Origin: Rheinheimera pacifica
Lineage (GTDB): Bacteria > Pseudomonadota > Gammaproteobacteria > Enterobacterales > Alteromonadaceae
NCBI RefSeq assembly: GCF_024809855.1
Contig: NZ_JANUEM010000001.1
Coordinates: forward strand, 591,342 to 655,341
Reading direction: 5' to 3'
Length of the DNA: 64,000 nucleotides
Part shown: positions 41,818 to 50,856 of the stretch, piece by piece
How the letters are laid out: every line of letters begins with the position of its first letter
How positions within the stretch are numbered: the first letter of the stretch is position 1
Position numbers and translations under genes: made by a program
The notes under the pieces: generated by a model
Databases searched by the model: none
What the model was told of the DNA's origin: nothing
Seen by the model: only the letters and a program-made list of their open reading frames with translations

Positions 41818-44611
41818 ACAGCTGCCGCCAGCATTGTTCTACCGTCTGTTTTGCCTGCGTCAGGCTGTCTTGTGCTGGCAATGTTGCCGGAGCCAGCGTC
41901 TGGCGATGGCCCACACCACGCAACAACTGATAAGCCTGTTGCAGCGCCTGCACTTGTTGTGGCGGTAATAACCCACACTCTGCCGCAGCATCCAGAATAC
42001 GGATATTGTCACTGTAGCGATATAATTGCGCATGTTCAGCAGCATAAGCCAGCACCAGATACTGGCTGATAAACTCCAGATCAACAATCCCACCCATACT
42101 GTGTTTCGGATCTGCAGCTTCTACACCATGGTGCTGGCGCAACTTTTCGCGCATTTGCAACACGTCTTCACGCAATTTGGCCAAATCACGTGGTTGGCTT
42201 AATATCTGCTGGCGGATATGTTCAAACTTTTGCTGTATTGCGCTACCGCCATAAATAGCCCGTGCCCGAACCAATGCCTGATGCTCCCAGGTCCAGGCTT
42301 CCTGCTGCATATACTCAGCGTATGTCTGAATATGGATTGCCAACAACCCCGAGTTGCCGGATGGCCGCAGCCGGGTATCTATTTCATACAACACGCCACT
42401 GTTAGTACGGGTAGTACACAGATGCAGCACCCGCTGCACCAGTTTTAAGTAAAACTGCCGTGAATCAATGGCCCGCCCGCCCGAAGTAGCTTGCTGCGTA
42501 TCGCACTGATGTACAAAAACCAGATCGAGATCCGAGCCATAACCCAGCTCTAACCCACCCAGTTTGCCATAGGCAATAACAGCGAAACCTTTGTCGCCGT
42601 CAGCCAAACCTGCTGGCATACCATAGCGCTCTGTCATTTGCTGCCAGGCCAGTTCTACTACCTGCGCCAGCAATACTTCAGCCAGCCAGGTCAGATGATC
42701 GCTGACTTTCATCAGTGGCAGCACGCCGCTGATATCAGCGGCAGCAATCCGCAATTGCTGCGCCTGCTTGTACTGGCGTAATGTTTCCATTAACAATTCC
42801 AGGTCATCAGACGCTACCCGCAGCATGTGCTGGCGCAAACGGTCCTGATAATCAGCCTGAGTAGCAATCTGATAAAGTTGTGCCGGATCAATCAGTTCAT
42901 CCAGTAGCATCGGGTAACGCGACAAATGCTCTGCCAGCCAACCACTTTGGGTACATAGCAAAACAAGTTGCTGCAGAGCAGCCGGGTTTTCAAACAGCAG
43001 CTCAAGATAGGCCGTGCGGGTAACAATCTGGCGAAACACGCTTAATACCCGGCTCAGCACTGTCGGCGACGATTGTTGCTGTTGCAGCATATGCAGCAAC
43101 AGCGGAATAAGCTTGGCCAGATAATCTCGGCCACGCGGGCCAACACTGCGCTTCTGGCAGTCTTGCTTAAACTGCTGCAGTTGGTTAATCAGTTCAGTGG
43201 CGTCGGATAGCGCTAGCCATTCCAGTTGAGTAGCCAGTTCCTCTGCCGGTTGTTCGCTGTCCCAAATCAGCCGGCCCAGGGTAATTTCCTGTTGCTCCAG
43301 CTCTTCGCCATTATCAATAACCAGCTTAAACTGTTGATGCACTCTTGCCATAGCCGTGTCGATCTGTTGCTGCAGCTGAGCCCAGTTATCCAGCCCTAAA
43401 GAAACCAGCAACTGGCTTTGCGCCAACTCGTCTTGCGGTAAAGTTTGGGTTTGCTGATCATCAATACCCTGTAGTGCCTGTTCTACCGTGCGCAGCAGCA
43501 GATAATCGTCTTGCAGCTCTGTTACCTGCTGCCAGGTTAATACTTCTTCTTCTGCCAGCACCGGCAGAGCCTTTAGCAAAGCGGGCTGTTGCATCGCGGG
43601 TATCCGGCCACCGCGGATTAACTGCAGGGTTTGGACAATAAATTCAACTTCGCGAATGCCCCCTACGCCCAGCTTAATATTGTTACGCCGGTTCAGCCGA
43701 CGGTTTTCCTGCTCAATTTGCTGCTTCATCCGCCGCAGCGACTCTATAGCAGAAAAATCGATATAACGGCGGTAAATAAACGGCTTGAGCAACTGCTGCA
43801 ATTCAGTACTGTGATAGCCATCAGGGTTGAGGATGCGGGCTTTTAACATGGCATAACGCTCCCATTCGCGTCCCTGCTCCTGATAGTAATCCTCCATAGC
43901 AGCAAAGCTGAGTGCCAAAGGGCCACTATCGCCAAATGGCCGCAGCCGCATATCTACCCGGTAAACAAAGCCATCAGCAGTTACCTGATGCAAAGCAGCA
44001 ATCAGTTTTTGCCCCAGCCGGGTAAAAAATTGCTGGTTTTCACAACTGCGCCTTCCACCGGTAGTTTCGCCGTTGGCCGGATAGGTAAAAATAAGATCGA
44101 TGTCAGACGAAAAATTCAGCTCGCCACCGCCCAACTTGCCCATGCCCAGCACCAGTAACGGCATAGCATTGCCGTGTTCATCCTTTGGTGTCCCCCACTG
44201 TTCGCTCAGTTGCTGATACGTCCAGTGGTAAGCGGCATTAATTAAGGTATCAGCCAGTTGCGATACTAACTGCAAGCTGCGGCTAACGGTTTGCAATTTA
44301 AGCATATCAGCTGCAAGAATGCGGCACAGTTGCGCGTTGCGGCAACGGCGTAATGCGGCAAAAGCGGCAGTCTCATCCAGCACCTGTTCCTCAGGCAGCG
44401 CAATCACGGGCTGCTGCAATTTTTGCAACAATAAAGTGCTGTCCGTCAGCTCGGCCAGTAATGCCGGTTGTTGCTGCAAGGTGCGGCCAATAAAACTGCT
44501 ACCACTTAACAGCCGGCGTAGTACTGTCTGTACCTCTGCACTAAAGCTGTCAAGTTCGAACCGGCTTAACATCTGGTTCAGATAACTTTGCAACACCGTT
44601 TCAACCGCCAT
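41804..44611 (-). CDS. glnE: Bifunctional glutamine synthetase adenylyltransferase/adenylyl-removing enzyme
   Basis: GlnE adds and removes AMP on glutamine synthetase in response to PII, tuning ammonia assimilation. The 935-residue protein has two nucleotidyltransferase domains: GGGELNFSSDIDLIFTYP (about 160-177, AMP-removing) and GGLELGYGSDLDLVFVH (about 690-706, adenylylating), each followed by a helical bundle with GVGGIREVEF and MGGIVDLEF. Start at 44611 (MAVETVLQSYLNQ). It lies downstream of ygiF, as in E. coli, with 13 bases between. Its 3' end overlaps the TcpQ-domain gene. Confidence 0.97.
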   Translation of the reverse strand: MAVETVLQSYLNQMLSRFELDSFSAEVQTVLRRLLSGSSFIGRTLQQQPALLAELTDSTLLLQKLQQPVIALPEEQVLDETAAFAALRRCRNAQLCRILAADMLKLQTVSRSLQLVSQLADTLINAAYHWTYQQLSEQWGTPKDEHGNAMPLLVLGMGKLGGGELNFSSDIDLIFTYPANGETTGGRRSCENQQFFTRLGQKLIAALHQVTADGFVYRVDMRLRPFGDSGPLALSFAAMEDYYQEQGREWERYAMLKARILNPDGYHSTELQQLLKPFIYRRYIDFSAIESLRRMKQQIEQENRRLNRRNNIKLGVGGIREVEFIVQTLQLIRGGRIPAMQQPALLKALPVLAEEEVLTWQQVTELQDDYLLLRTVEQALQGIDDQQTQTLPQDELAQSQLLVSLGLDNWAQLQQQIDTAMARVHQQFKLVIDNGEELEQQEITLGRLIWDSEQPAEELATQLEWLALSDATELINQLQQFKQDCQKRSVGPRGRDYLAKLIPLLLHMLQQQQSSPTVLSRVLSVFRQIVTRTAYLELLFENPAALQQLVLLCTQSGWLAEHLSRYPMLLDELIDPAQLYQIATQADYQDRLRQHMLRVASDDLELLMETLRQYKQAQQLRIAAADISGVLPLMKVSDHLTWLAEVLLAQVVELAWQQMTERYGMPAGLADGDKGFAVIAYGKLGGLELGYGSDLDLVFVHQCDTQQATSGGRAIDSRQFYLKLVQRVLHLCTTRTNSGVLYEIDTRLRPSGNSGLLAIHIQTYAEYMQQEAWTWEHQALVRARAIYGGSAIQQKFEHIRQQILSQPRDLAKLREDVLQMREKLRQHHGVEAADPKHSMGGIVDLEFISQYLVLAYAAEHAQLYRYSDNIRILDAAAECGLLPPQQVQALQQAYQLLRGVGHRQTLAPATLPAQDSLTQAKQTVEQCWRQLFNQL

Positions 44612-44624
44612 ATGCTACCCCGCT

Positions 44625-45527
44625 TTACGCGTTTTGATACAAATATTCAGACACTGCCAGCAACAGCTCGTTGTACCGGCGCCAGCCAAACACTGCCGCA
44701 TTTTGCAGCACGGCCTCTGCCAACGCAGCGGCTTCGGCAGATAAATACTGCAGCGGTGCCCGCTCAGATAACGATAACGCCAGAGCAGCCAAAGCCTCGC
44801 TGGCGGTATTAAGTGCTGCTGGTTGCTGGGTTTGCCCGTAGCACGCTTCTGCCTGTTGCAGTGCGCGGATTTGTGCCAGCACAGTGGTGCCGGTGTGTTG
44901 TGGTAAAGCCACAGTTTGCTGCGCACGCAGGCTATATCCTCGTGCGGCTTTGCTCTGCCAGCCGGTGCGCAGTGGTAGCTGTTGTAATAAGGTTCTGGCC
45001 AGTGTAAATAACTGCAAAGCGTTACCGCTAATCAGCTCCAGCTCCAACTCGGCAATCGGCTGGCTGTAGCTGCCAGAGCGAATTTCGCCCTGATCATATG
45101 CCAGTTCAACTTCACTGCCATCAGCACAGCGCAGCAACCAGCTGTGGCGGACAAAATCTGTGCGGAACAACTCCATCAGTTGCTGCTGTAGTTGCGCTAC
45201 ATCAGCCTGGGCCGGCCAAATTTCCAGCGGAAAAGCTTGCAGCTTTGGTACCACACCGTCGCAGGCAACATTATATTCCGGTCGCATTTGCATAGCGCCG
45301 TGCTGGCTGCCGGCTAACTTAATGGTTTGTTCATAACGCCCCTGCTTTAACCGGCTACGCAGCCCCATATCATGGCGGCGAAACCAGTTGTCGGCAGTAT
45401 CAAAATAGGCATTTAATAAGGTGTTATGCTCGCTATACTGCAGTTCTCCCAGTTGCGGAATTAACTGCATCAAACTGTCCAGCCCGGCGGGTGGCAGCAG
45501 ATACTTCAGCTCAAGTTCAGTACTCAT
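44625..45527 (-). CDS. ygiF: CYTH-domain inorganic triphosphatase YgiF, short form
   Basis: The enzyme probably splits inorganic triphosphate. The CYTH signature ELELKYLL (residues 4-11) and the tunnel-fold strands (LRSRLKQGRYEQTIKLAG; YDQGEIRSG; IAELELELISG) are intact. E. coli YgiF has about 433 residues with a full CHAD domain; this one stops at 300, so only a shortened helical C-terminal part (about 205-300) remains. The frame ends cleanly just before glnE, so this looks like a natural short form rather than a frameshift. It is divergent from ygiM, as in E. coli. Confidence 0.9.
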   Translation of the reverse strand: MSTELELKYLLPPAGLDSLMQLIPQLGELQYSEHNTLLNAYFDTADNWFRRHDMGLRSRLKQGRYEQTIKLAGSQHGAMQMRPEYNVACDGVVPKLQAFPLEIWPAQADVAQLQQQLMELFRTDFVRHSWLLRCADGSEVELAYDQGEIRSGSYSQPIAELELELISGNALQLFTLARTLLQQLPLRTGWQSKAARGYSLRAQQTVALPQHTGTTVLAQIRALQQAEACYGQTQQPAALNTASEALAALALSLSERAPLQYLSAEAAALAEAVLQNAAVFGWRRYNELLLAVSEYLYQNA

Positions 45528-45661
45528 TGGTTACTCTGTGCGTCGCGCTGACAGCAAGACGCCGTGCAGCTGCGTTTACCCCTTGTCAATTGCAGCACAA
45601 CTCCCTATCATCCAAGATATTGGCTGCAAAGCGGTTTCATTTAAATAAGCTCAGGATACCT

Positions 45662-46261
45662 ATGTTCAGATTAATTAAAAGCACCCTGCTGGTATTATTT
45701 TCAGCCGGGTTGTTGGCGCTTTCCTCTCAGGCTATTGCACAAGACAGCTCTAAACCTGCTTTTATCAGTGATGCCTTATTTGTATTTCTGCATTCCGGCC
45801 CTAACAACCAGTATCGTATTATCGGTACCGTTAATGCGGGCCAGAGTGTTACTTTTCTGCAGGAAGACACTGCCACCGGCTATGCCGAAATTCAGGTAGA
45901 CGGCAAAACCGGCTGGTTACCCAAAGAACACGTTACCTATACGCCAGGTTTGCTTGCTCAGTTAGAAAAACTTAAAGCTGAATATGCCCAATACAACGAA
46001 ACGGTAAATGCACTGGAGCAACAGCGTGATCAGTTAAACAGCCAGCTCAGTGAAGCGGTAACCGAGCGGCAAAAAGCAGTTGAACAGTTAGAGCAAGCCA
46101 ACCGTGCTTACGAGCAACTCAAAGTACAGCTGGAAAATACCCAAAGCGCTATCTGGGAAAAACCGATGGTTTTGGGTTCATTAATCCTGCTGGCGGGGTT
46201 AATTTTCGGCCTGCTGCTGCCACTGTTAGTACCTAAACGCCGCAACAGCGAGCGCTGGTAG
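45662..46261 (+). CDS. ygiM: SH3-domain, TIGR04211-type membrane protein (YgiM)
   Basis: The 199-residue protein starts at the ATG at 45662 (MFRLIKSTLLVLFSAGLLA); the open frame further upstream overlaps ygiF on the other strand and has no ribosome site. After the signal peptide (cleavage near AIAQ, residue 26) comes a bacterial SH3 domain (SDALFVFLHSGPNNQYRIIGTV to TGWLPKEHVTY, about 35-100), a coiled coil (about 105-165) and a C-terminal membrane helix (LGSLILLAGLIFGLLLPLLV). SH3 plus TM layout fits YgiM (HtrG), an inner-membrane protein of unclear role. Confidence 0.92.
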   Translation: MFRLIKSTLLVLFSAGLLALSSQAIAQDSSKPAFISDALFVFLHSGPNNQYRIIGTVNAGQSVTFLQEDTATGYAEIQVDGKTGWLPKEHVTYTPGLLAQLEKLKAEYAQYNETVNALEQQRDQLNSQLSEAVTERQKAVEQLEQANRAYEQLKVQLENTQSAIWEKPMVLGSLILLAGLIFGLLLPLLVPKRRNSERW

Positions 46262-46270
46262 TATTATCAT

Positions 46271-46777
46271 TCAGCCCGCTACAGGCGGGCTGTCTGTTAT
46301 TTTCAGTGGTAAACCACTGTCACTTTTTACTTTTTCTATCACCACATAAGTGTGGGTTTGTGCTACACCCGGTAAATCCACAATCAGAGCCAGAATACTG
46401 CGATATGCGTCCATATTCGGCAGCTGCAATTTCAATAAGTAATCAAAGCCCCCCGCCACCATATGGCATTCGGCTACCTGGGGAATTTGCACCACCGCAT
46501 CACGGAATTTATCAAATACCTCACTGGTGGTTCTGTCCAGCGTAACCTGAATAAAAGCCGCAGTACCAAACCCTAGCTTGGCAGCATTTAACCGCGCACC
46601 AAAGCCGTCGATATAACCTTCTTTCTCCAACCGTTTTACCCGGTCAATACAGGGGCTGGCACTTAAATTCACTTTTTTTGCCAAATCAACATTAGCAATG
46701 CGGCCATCACGCTGCAGTGTATCCAGAATACTGATATCTATCCGGTCCAGCCCTTTACTTTTTACAGGTGTACTCAT
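46271..46777 (-). CDS. Lrp/AsnC-family regulator, candidate proline-responsive activator of putA
   Basis: The 168-residue protein has the N-terminal helix-turn-helix (LDRIDISILDTLQRDGRIANVDLAKKVNLSASPCIDRVKRLE, pattern visible across about 9-50) and the C-terminal RAM ligand domain (about 65-155, with HMVAGGFDYLLKLQ). It is divergent from putA with 132 bases between. In many proteobacteria an Lrp-type protein (PutR, BkdR) activates the neighbouring proline or amino acid catabolic gene when the amino acid is present. PutA here lacks its own DNA-binding domain, which makes this regulator the best candidate for putA control. Confidence 0.88.
   Translation of the reverse strand: MSTPVKSKGLDRIDISILDTLQRDGRIANVDLAKKVNLSASPCIDRVKRLEKEGYIDGFGARLNAAKLGFGTAAFIQVTLDRTTSEVFDKFRDAVVQIPQVAECHMVAGGFDYLLKLQLPNMDAYRSILALIVDLPGVAQTHTYVVIEKVKSDSGLPLKITDSPPVAG
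46272..46302 (+). terminator. Terminator of ygiM, overlapping the 3' end of the Lrp-type gene
   Basis: CAGCCCGC/GCGGGCTG (46272-46279 with 46285-46292) has a 5-base loop and is followed by TCTGTTATTTTC. The stem lies in the last codons of the convergent regulator gene. Confidence 0.7.
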
Positions 46778-46909
46778 GGCAGCAATTTTTCTGGTTTTGG
46801 TTAGTAATGGCAGAATTATATAGGGTTAAAGCAGAAAAATAACCACCCTATACGGCAGACTTTTCACTAGAATGCCGCATTCTTAAATCTTGTCAGGAAG
46901 CTAACTGCC

Positions 46910-49900
46910 ATGTTGTATAACGGTTCCCTGGTTGCCACCCAACCGCTGCGTCAAACTATTCGTGATTTCTATCGTGCCGATGAAGATAAAGTATTAGATT
47001 ATCTGCTGCCATTGGCCGACATTGGCGTAAATGCCCGCAGCCGGGCCTGGGAACGTGCACGCCAGTTAGTGCTGACTATCCGTCAGGCTCAGGTTGGTAA
47101 AGGTGGCGTCGATGCGCTGCTAAACGAATTTTCGTTGTCTACTGAAGAAGGTCTGGTGTTAATGTGTCTGGCCGAAGCGCTGCTGCGTGTGCCGGATAAA
47201 ACCACCGCAGACCGTTTAATCCGTGACAAATTATCACAAGGTGACTGGAGCTCGCATTTGGGCAACAGCAGCTCACTCTTCGTTAATGCTTCAGCCTGGG
47301 GTTTGCTGCTTACCGGCAAACTGGTGAACTACTCAGACGAGCAGAAAAAGCAACAATTTGGCCTGTTAAAGCGCACCTGTGGCCGCCTGGGCGAACCGGT
47401 GATCCGTCAGGCTGTGCGTTATGCCATGCAGATAATGGGTGCACAGTTTGTAATGGGCACCACTATCGGCGCTGCGCTGGAACGTGCTGCAGAAATGGAA
47501 GCGAAAGGCTTTCGTTATTCTTACGATATGCTGGGCGAAGGTGCCCGCACCATGGCTGATGCCAACCGCTACTTCGACAGTTATATGCGGGCTATTGATA
47601 CCATAGGTAAAGCTGCCAAAGGCCGCGGCCCGTTTAACAGCCCCGGTATTTCGGTAAAGTTGTCGGCTATTCACCCGCGCTACGAATTCAGCCACCGTGA
47701 CCGTGTCATCAAAGAGTTAATTCCACGGGTAAAACAGCTGGCACTGGCTGCCAAAGCTTATGATATTGGCTTTACTATTGATGCTGAAGAAGCCGACCGG
47801 CTGGATATTTCGCTGGATATTATTGCAGCAGTATTCAGCGACCCGGCGCTGGATGGCTGGGAAGGCTTCGGCCTGGCCGTACAGGCATATCAGAAGCGCG
47901 GTATTCATGTGATTGAATGGCTGCGCGATTTAACGGTAAGAGTTGGCCGCAAAATGATGGTACGGCTGGTTAAAGGTGCCTACTGGGATACTGAAATTAA
48001 ACTCAGCCAGCTTGAAGGCTTTAGCGACTTCCCGGTATTTAGTCGTAAACCCTCTACTGATGTGTCCTATCAGGCCTGCGCCAAAAAAATGCTCAGCTAC
48101 CGCGACAGTATTTATCCGCAGTTTGCTACCCATAATGCCTACACCGTAGCTACCATTATGGAGATGACTAACGACTACAGCGGTTTTGAATTTCAGCGCC
48201 TGCATGGTATGGGCGATGCGCTGTACGACGAAATAGTGATTAAAGACAAGATCCCTTGCCGTATTTATGCACCGGTGGGTGAACACTCCGACTTACTGGC
48301 TTATTTAGTACGCCGCTTGCTGGAGAACGGTGCCAACAGCTCTTTTGTTAACAACATTATTGATGAAACCATTCCGGTAGAATCGCTGCTAAGTGACGCA
48401 GTAGAAACCGTGCGTGGCTGGAAACAAAAGCGCAACCGGCAAATACCGCTACCGGCCAACTTATATGGCAACGAGCGCCAAAACTCCAACGGCCTTGATT
48501 TAACCGACATTGATCAGTTGGAAGCAGTAAAAGCAGCCATGGCGCAGTGGTTTGAAGCAGTTAAGCAGATCCCGGTGCAACCCAATGCCGTACCGGTAAC
48601 TAACCCGGCCCGGCTGGATGAAACCATTGGCTATTTACAATATGCCGATAAAGACAAAATGCAGCACATTCTGGCCAACGCTGAAGCGGCTTTTAGCAAC
48701 TGGTCAACAACTGATATCACAGAGCGTGCTGCCCTGCTGCGCCGCATTGCTGACGCGCTGGAAACTCACCGTAACGAACTTTTGGCACTTTGCGTAAAAG
48801 AAGCAGGCAAAACTCTGGGCGACAGCGTGGCAGAAGTACGCGAAGCCATCGACTTTTGCCGTTACTATGCCGCCCGTGCCGAAGAGCTGTTTGCCCAGCC
48901 CGAGCAAGCCCGTGGCGTATTTTTATGTATCAGCCCATGGAATTTCCCGCTGGCCATTTTCTTAGGCCAGGTAGCAGCAGCCATTGTGGTTGGTAATACC
49001 GTTGTGGCTAAACCAGCCGAGCAAACCAGTTTAATTGCTATACGTACTGTAGACATCATGCGCCAGTGCGGCATGCCTGAGCATGTGGTGCAACTGGTTA
49101 TTGCACCCGGCCGTCAGGTTGGTGAGCATATAGTGCCAGACAGCCGTATTCAGGGGGTAATGTTTACCGGCTCCACTGAAACCGGCTGCTGGATAGCACG
49201 TAAGCTGGCAGAGCGTGGTGGCGAGCCGGTACCACTGATTGCCGAAACCGGCGGCCAAAACTGTATGATTGTCGATTCTACTGCCCTGCCAGAGCAGGTA
49301 GTAGACGATGTTATTTCATCTGGTTTCCAAAGTGCGGGCCAGCGCTGCTCTGCACTACGAGTACTGTTTTTACAGGAAGACGTGGCAGATAAAATTATTA
49401 CCATGCTAAAAGGCGCGATGGCAGAGCTGCATGTGGGTGACCCACAGTGGCTCAGTACCGACCTCGGCCCGGTAATTGATGCCAAAGCGCATGAGCGCTT
49501 AACCAGCCATGTGCAGTATTTAGCTGACAAAGCCACATTACACTACGAGTGCGCTATTCCGGCAGGCGATCGCCACTACTTCTTTGCGCCGCGTTTATAT
49601 GAAATCAGCGACCTAACCGTGCTGGAGCGTGAAGTATTTGGCCCTGTTGTACATATCATCCGCTTTAAAGCCGATGAGGTTGATAACATCATTAACCAAA
49701 TCAACGCTACCGGTTATGGCCTGACAATGGGCGTACACAGCCGTATTGAGCAATTTACCAACCGGGTTGCCCGCGATATTAAAGCCGGCAATATTTACGT
49801 AAACCGCAATATGATTGGTGCTGTTGTTGGCGTACAGCCTTTTGGTGGCCGTGGTTTATCCGGTACCGGCCCTAAAGCGGGTGGCCCGTTGTATCTGACA

Positions 49901-50686
49901 CGGTTAATTAAAGACAATCTGGATGTCAGCTGCCAGGCACTGGATGACGCCAAGCGTCATCGCCTGTTAAGCGAAACCACCAGCAGCGCGGTAGCCTATG
50001 CTATGCCAGCTGCTATCGGTGCACAGCAGCAGTGGTCACTGCAGTCAATAAACCAACGCACCTCTGTGTTGCGTCAGTTTATGGCATCACTGGCAGCCAA
50101 TGCAGTCGTCAATAAGCAAGAGCCGGATTTAGATCAGGTTTTAACGCTGGCTCAGCAAAAACTGGCACGGGTAGAGCGCGAATTGCAAAAGCCTATTGCC
50201 CTGCCCGGCCCTACCGGCGAAAGCAATATGCTGGTACTGGACCCGCGCGGCGTACTGGCGTTGGTGCGTGACGAGTCAGCAGCGTTCAGCCACTGGTTAC
50301 TGGCCATTATTACGGCACTGGCAGCAGGTAATGCCGTGATAACAGCAGTAGAAGATGCCGATATGGCAGAAGCCGAAGCCTGCATTAAGGCACTGCTACA
50401 AGCCGGCATGCCACAGCACTTAGTATCTGTAATACGGCTGGACTGCCTGACAACTCTTCTGGCACATCAGGATCTGGCTGGGGCGATGATCGACGTTAAC
50501 AGCGCAGTCAAACCTCTGTGTGCCGAGCTACTGGCTGCGCGTGAAGGCGCTATACTGCCACTGATCACCGCACCGGCAGGGCCGCAGTTACTACATCGTC
50601 TGGTAACAGAAAAAACCATTACTATTAATACTACAGCTGCCGGTGGTAATGCGTCACTGATGACAATGGCTGATAATATCGGCTAA
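46910..50686 (+). CDS. putA: Bifunctional proline dehydrogenase / L-glutamate gamma-semialdehyde dehydrogenase
   Basis: PutA oxidises proline to glutamate in two steps (FAD then NAD) and passes electrons to the membrane quinone pool. The 1258-residue protein has the proline dehydrogenase barrel (about 180-490, e.g. FTIDAEEADRLDISLDI, MMVRLVKGAYWDTEIK, THNAYTVATI) and the aldehyde dehydrogenase domain (about 570-1030, catalytic Cys in SAGQRCSALRVLF). A C-terminal ALDH-like tail follows. The N-terminus starts directly with the alpha domain (MLYNGSLVATQPLRQTIRDFY); no ribbon-helix-helix DNA-binding domain is present, so this is the long, non-regulatory type. A terminator follows. Confidence 0.97.
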   Translation: MLYNGSLVATQPLRQTIRDFYRADEDKVLDYLLPLADIGVNARSRAWERARQLVLTIRQAQVGKGGVDALLNEFSLSTEEGLVLMCLAEALLRVPDKTTADRLIRDKLSQGDWSSHLGNSSSLFVNASAWGLLLTGKLVNYSDEQKKQQFGLLKRTCGRLGEPVIRQAVRYAMQIMGAQFVMGTTIGAALERAAEMEAKGFRYSYDMLGEGARTMADANRYFDSYMRAIDTIGKAAKGRGPFNSPGISVKLSAIHPRYEFSHRDRVIKELIPRVKQLALAAKAYDIGFTIDAEEADRLDISLDIIAAVFSDPALDGWEGFGLAVQAYQKRGIHVIEWLRDLTVRVGRKMMVRLVKGAYWDTEIKLSQLEGFSDFPVFSRKPSTDVSYQACAKKMLSYRDSIYPQFATHNAYTVATIMEMTNDYSGFEFQRLHGMGDALYDEIVIKDKIPCRIYAPVGEHSDLLAYLVRRLLENGANSSFVNNIIDETIPVESLLSDAVETVRGWKQKRNRQIPLPANLYGNERQNSNGLDLTDIDQLEAVKAAMAQWFEAVKQIPVQPNAVPVTNPARLDETIGYLQYADKDKMQHILANAEAAFSNWSTTDITERAALLRRIADALETHRNELLALCVKEAGKTLGDSVAEVREAIDFCRYYAARAEELFAQPEQARGVFLCISPWNFPLAIFLGQVAAAIVVGNTVVAKPAEQTSLIAIRTVDIMRQCGMPEHVVQLVIAPGRQVGEHIVPDSRIQGVMFTGSTETGCWIARKLAERGGEPVPLIAETGGQNCMIVDSTALPEQVVDDVISSGFQSAGQRCSALRVLFLQEDVADKIITMLKGAMAELHVGDPQWLSTDLGPVIDAKAHERLTSHVQYLADKATLHYECAIPAGDRHYFFAPRLYEISDLTVLEREVFGPVVHIIRFKADEVDNIINQINATGYGLTMGVHSRIEQFTNRVARDIKAGNIYVNRNMIGAVVGVQPFGGRGLSGTGPKAGGPLYLTRLIKDNLDVSCQALDDAKRHRLLSETTSSAVAYAMPAAIGAQQQWSLQSINQRTSVLRQFMASLAANAVVNKQEPDLDQVLTLAQQKLARVERELQKPIALPGPTGESNMLVLDPRGVLALVRDESAAFSHWLLAIITALAAGNAVITAVEDADMAEAEACIKALLQAGMPQHLVSVIRLDCLTTLLAHQDLAGAMIDVNSAVKPLCAELLAAREGAILPLITAPAGPQLLHRLVTEKTITINTTAAGGNASLMTMADNIG

Positions 50687-50707
50687 TTGTTACAGTTTGT
50701 CACAACG

Positions 50708-50733
50708 ATAAAGCCCGCATGTGCGGGCTTTAT
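50708..50733 (+). terminator. Intrinsic terminator of putA
   Basis: A 12-bp stem ATAAAGCCCGCA/TGCGGGCTTTAT (50708-50719 with 50722-50733), 22 bases after the stop. Confidence 0.85.
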
Positions 50734-50856
50734 GCTATGTTATAGCTTGCGCTATCGCGATATTACGACAAACCATCTCGTTGTTAATTTATAGTTAAGG
50801 TTATATAAGGTAAAATGGCGGGCTGGGCTCAAGGGCGGTTTTGGATTACAAAATAG

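Noticed and set aside
45491..45661. Extended N-terminus of YgiM
   Set aside because: It overlaps the start of ygiF on the other strand and precedes a proper signal peptide at 45662.
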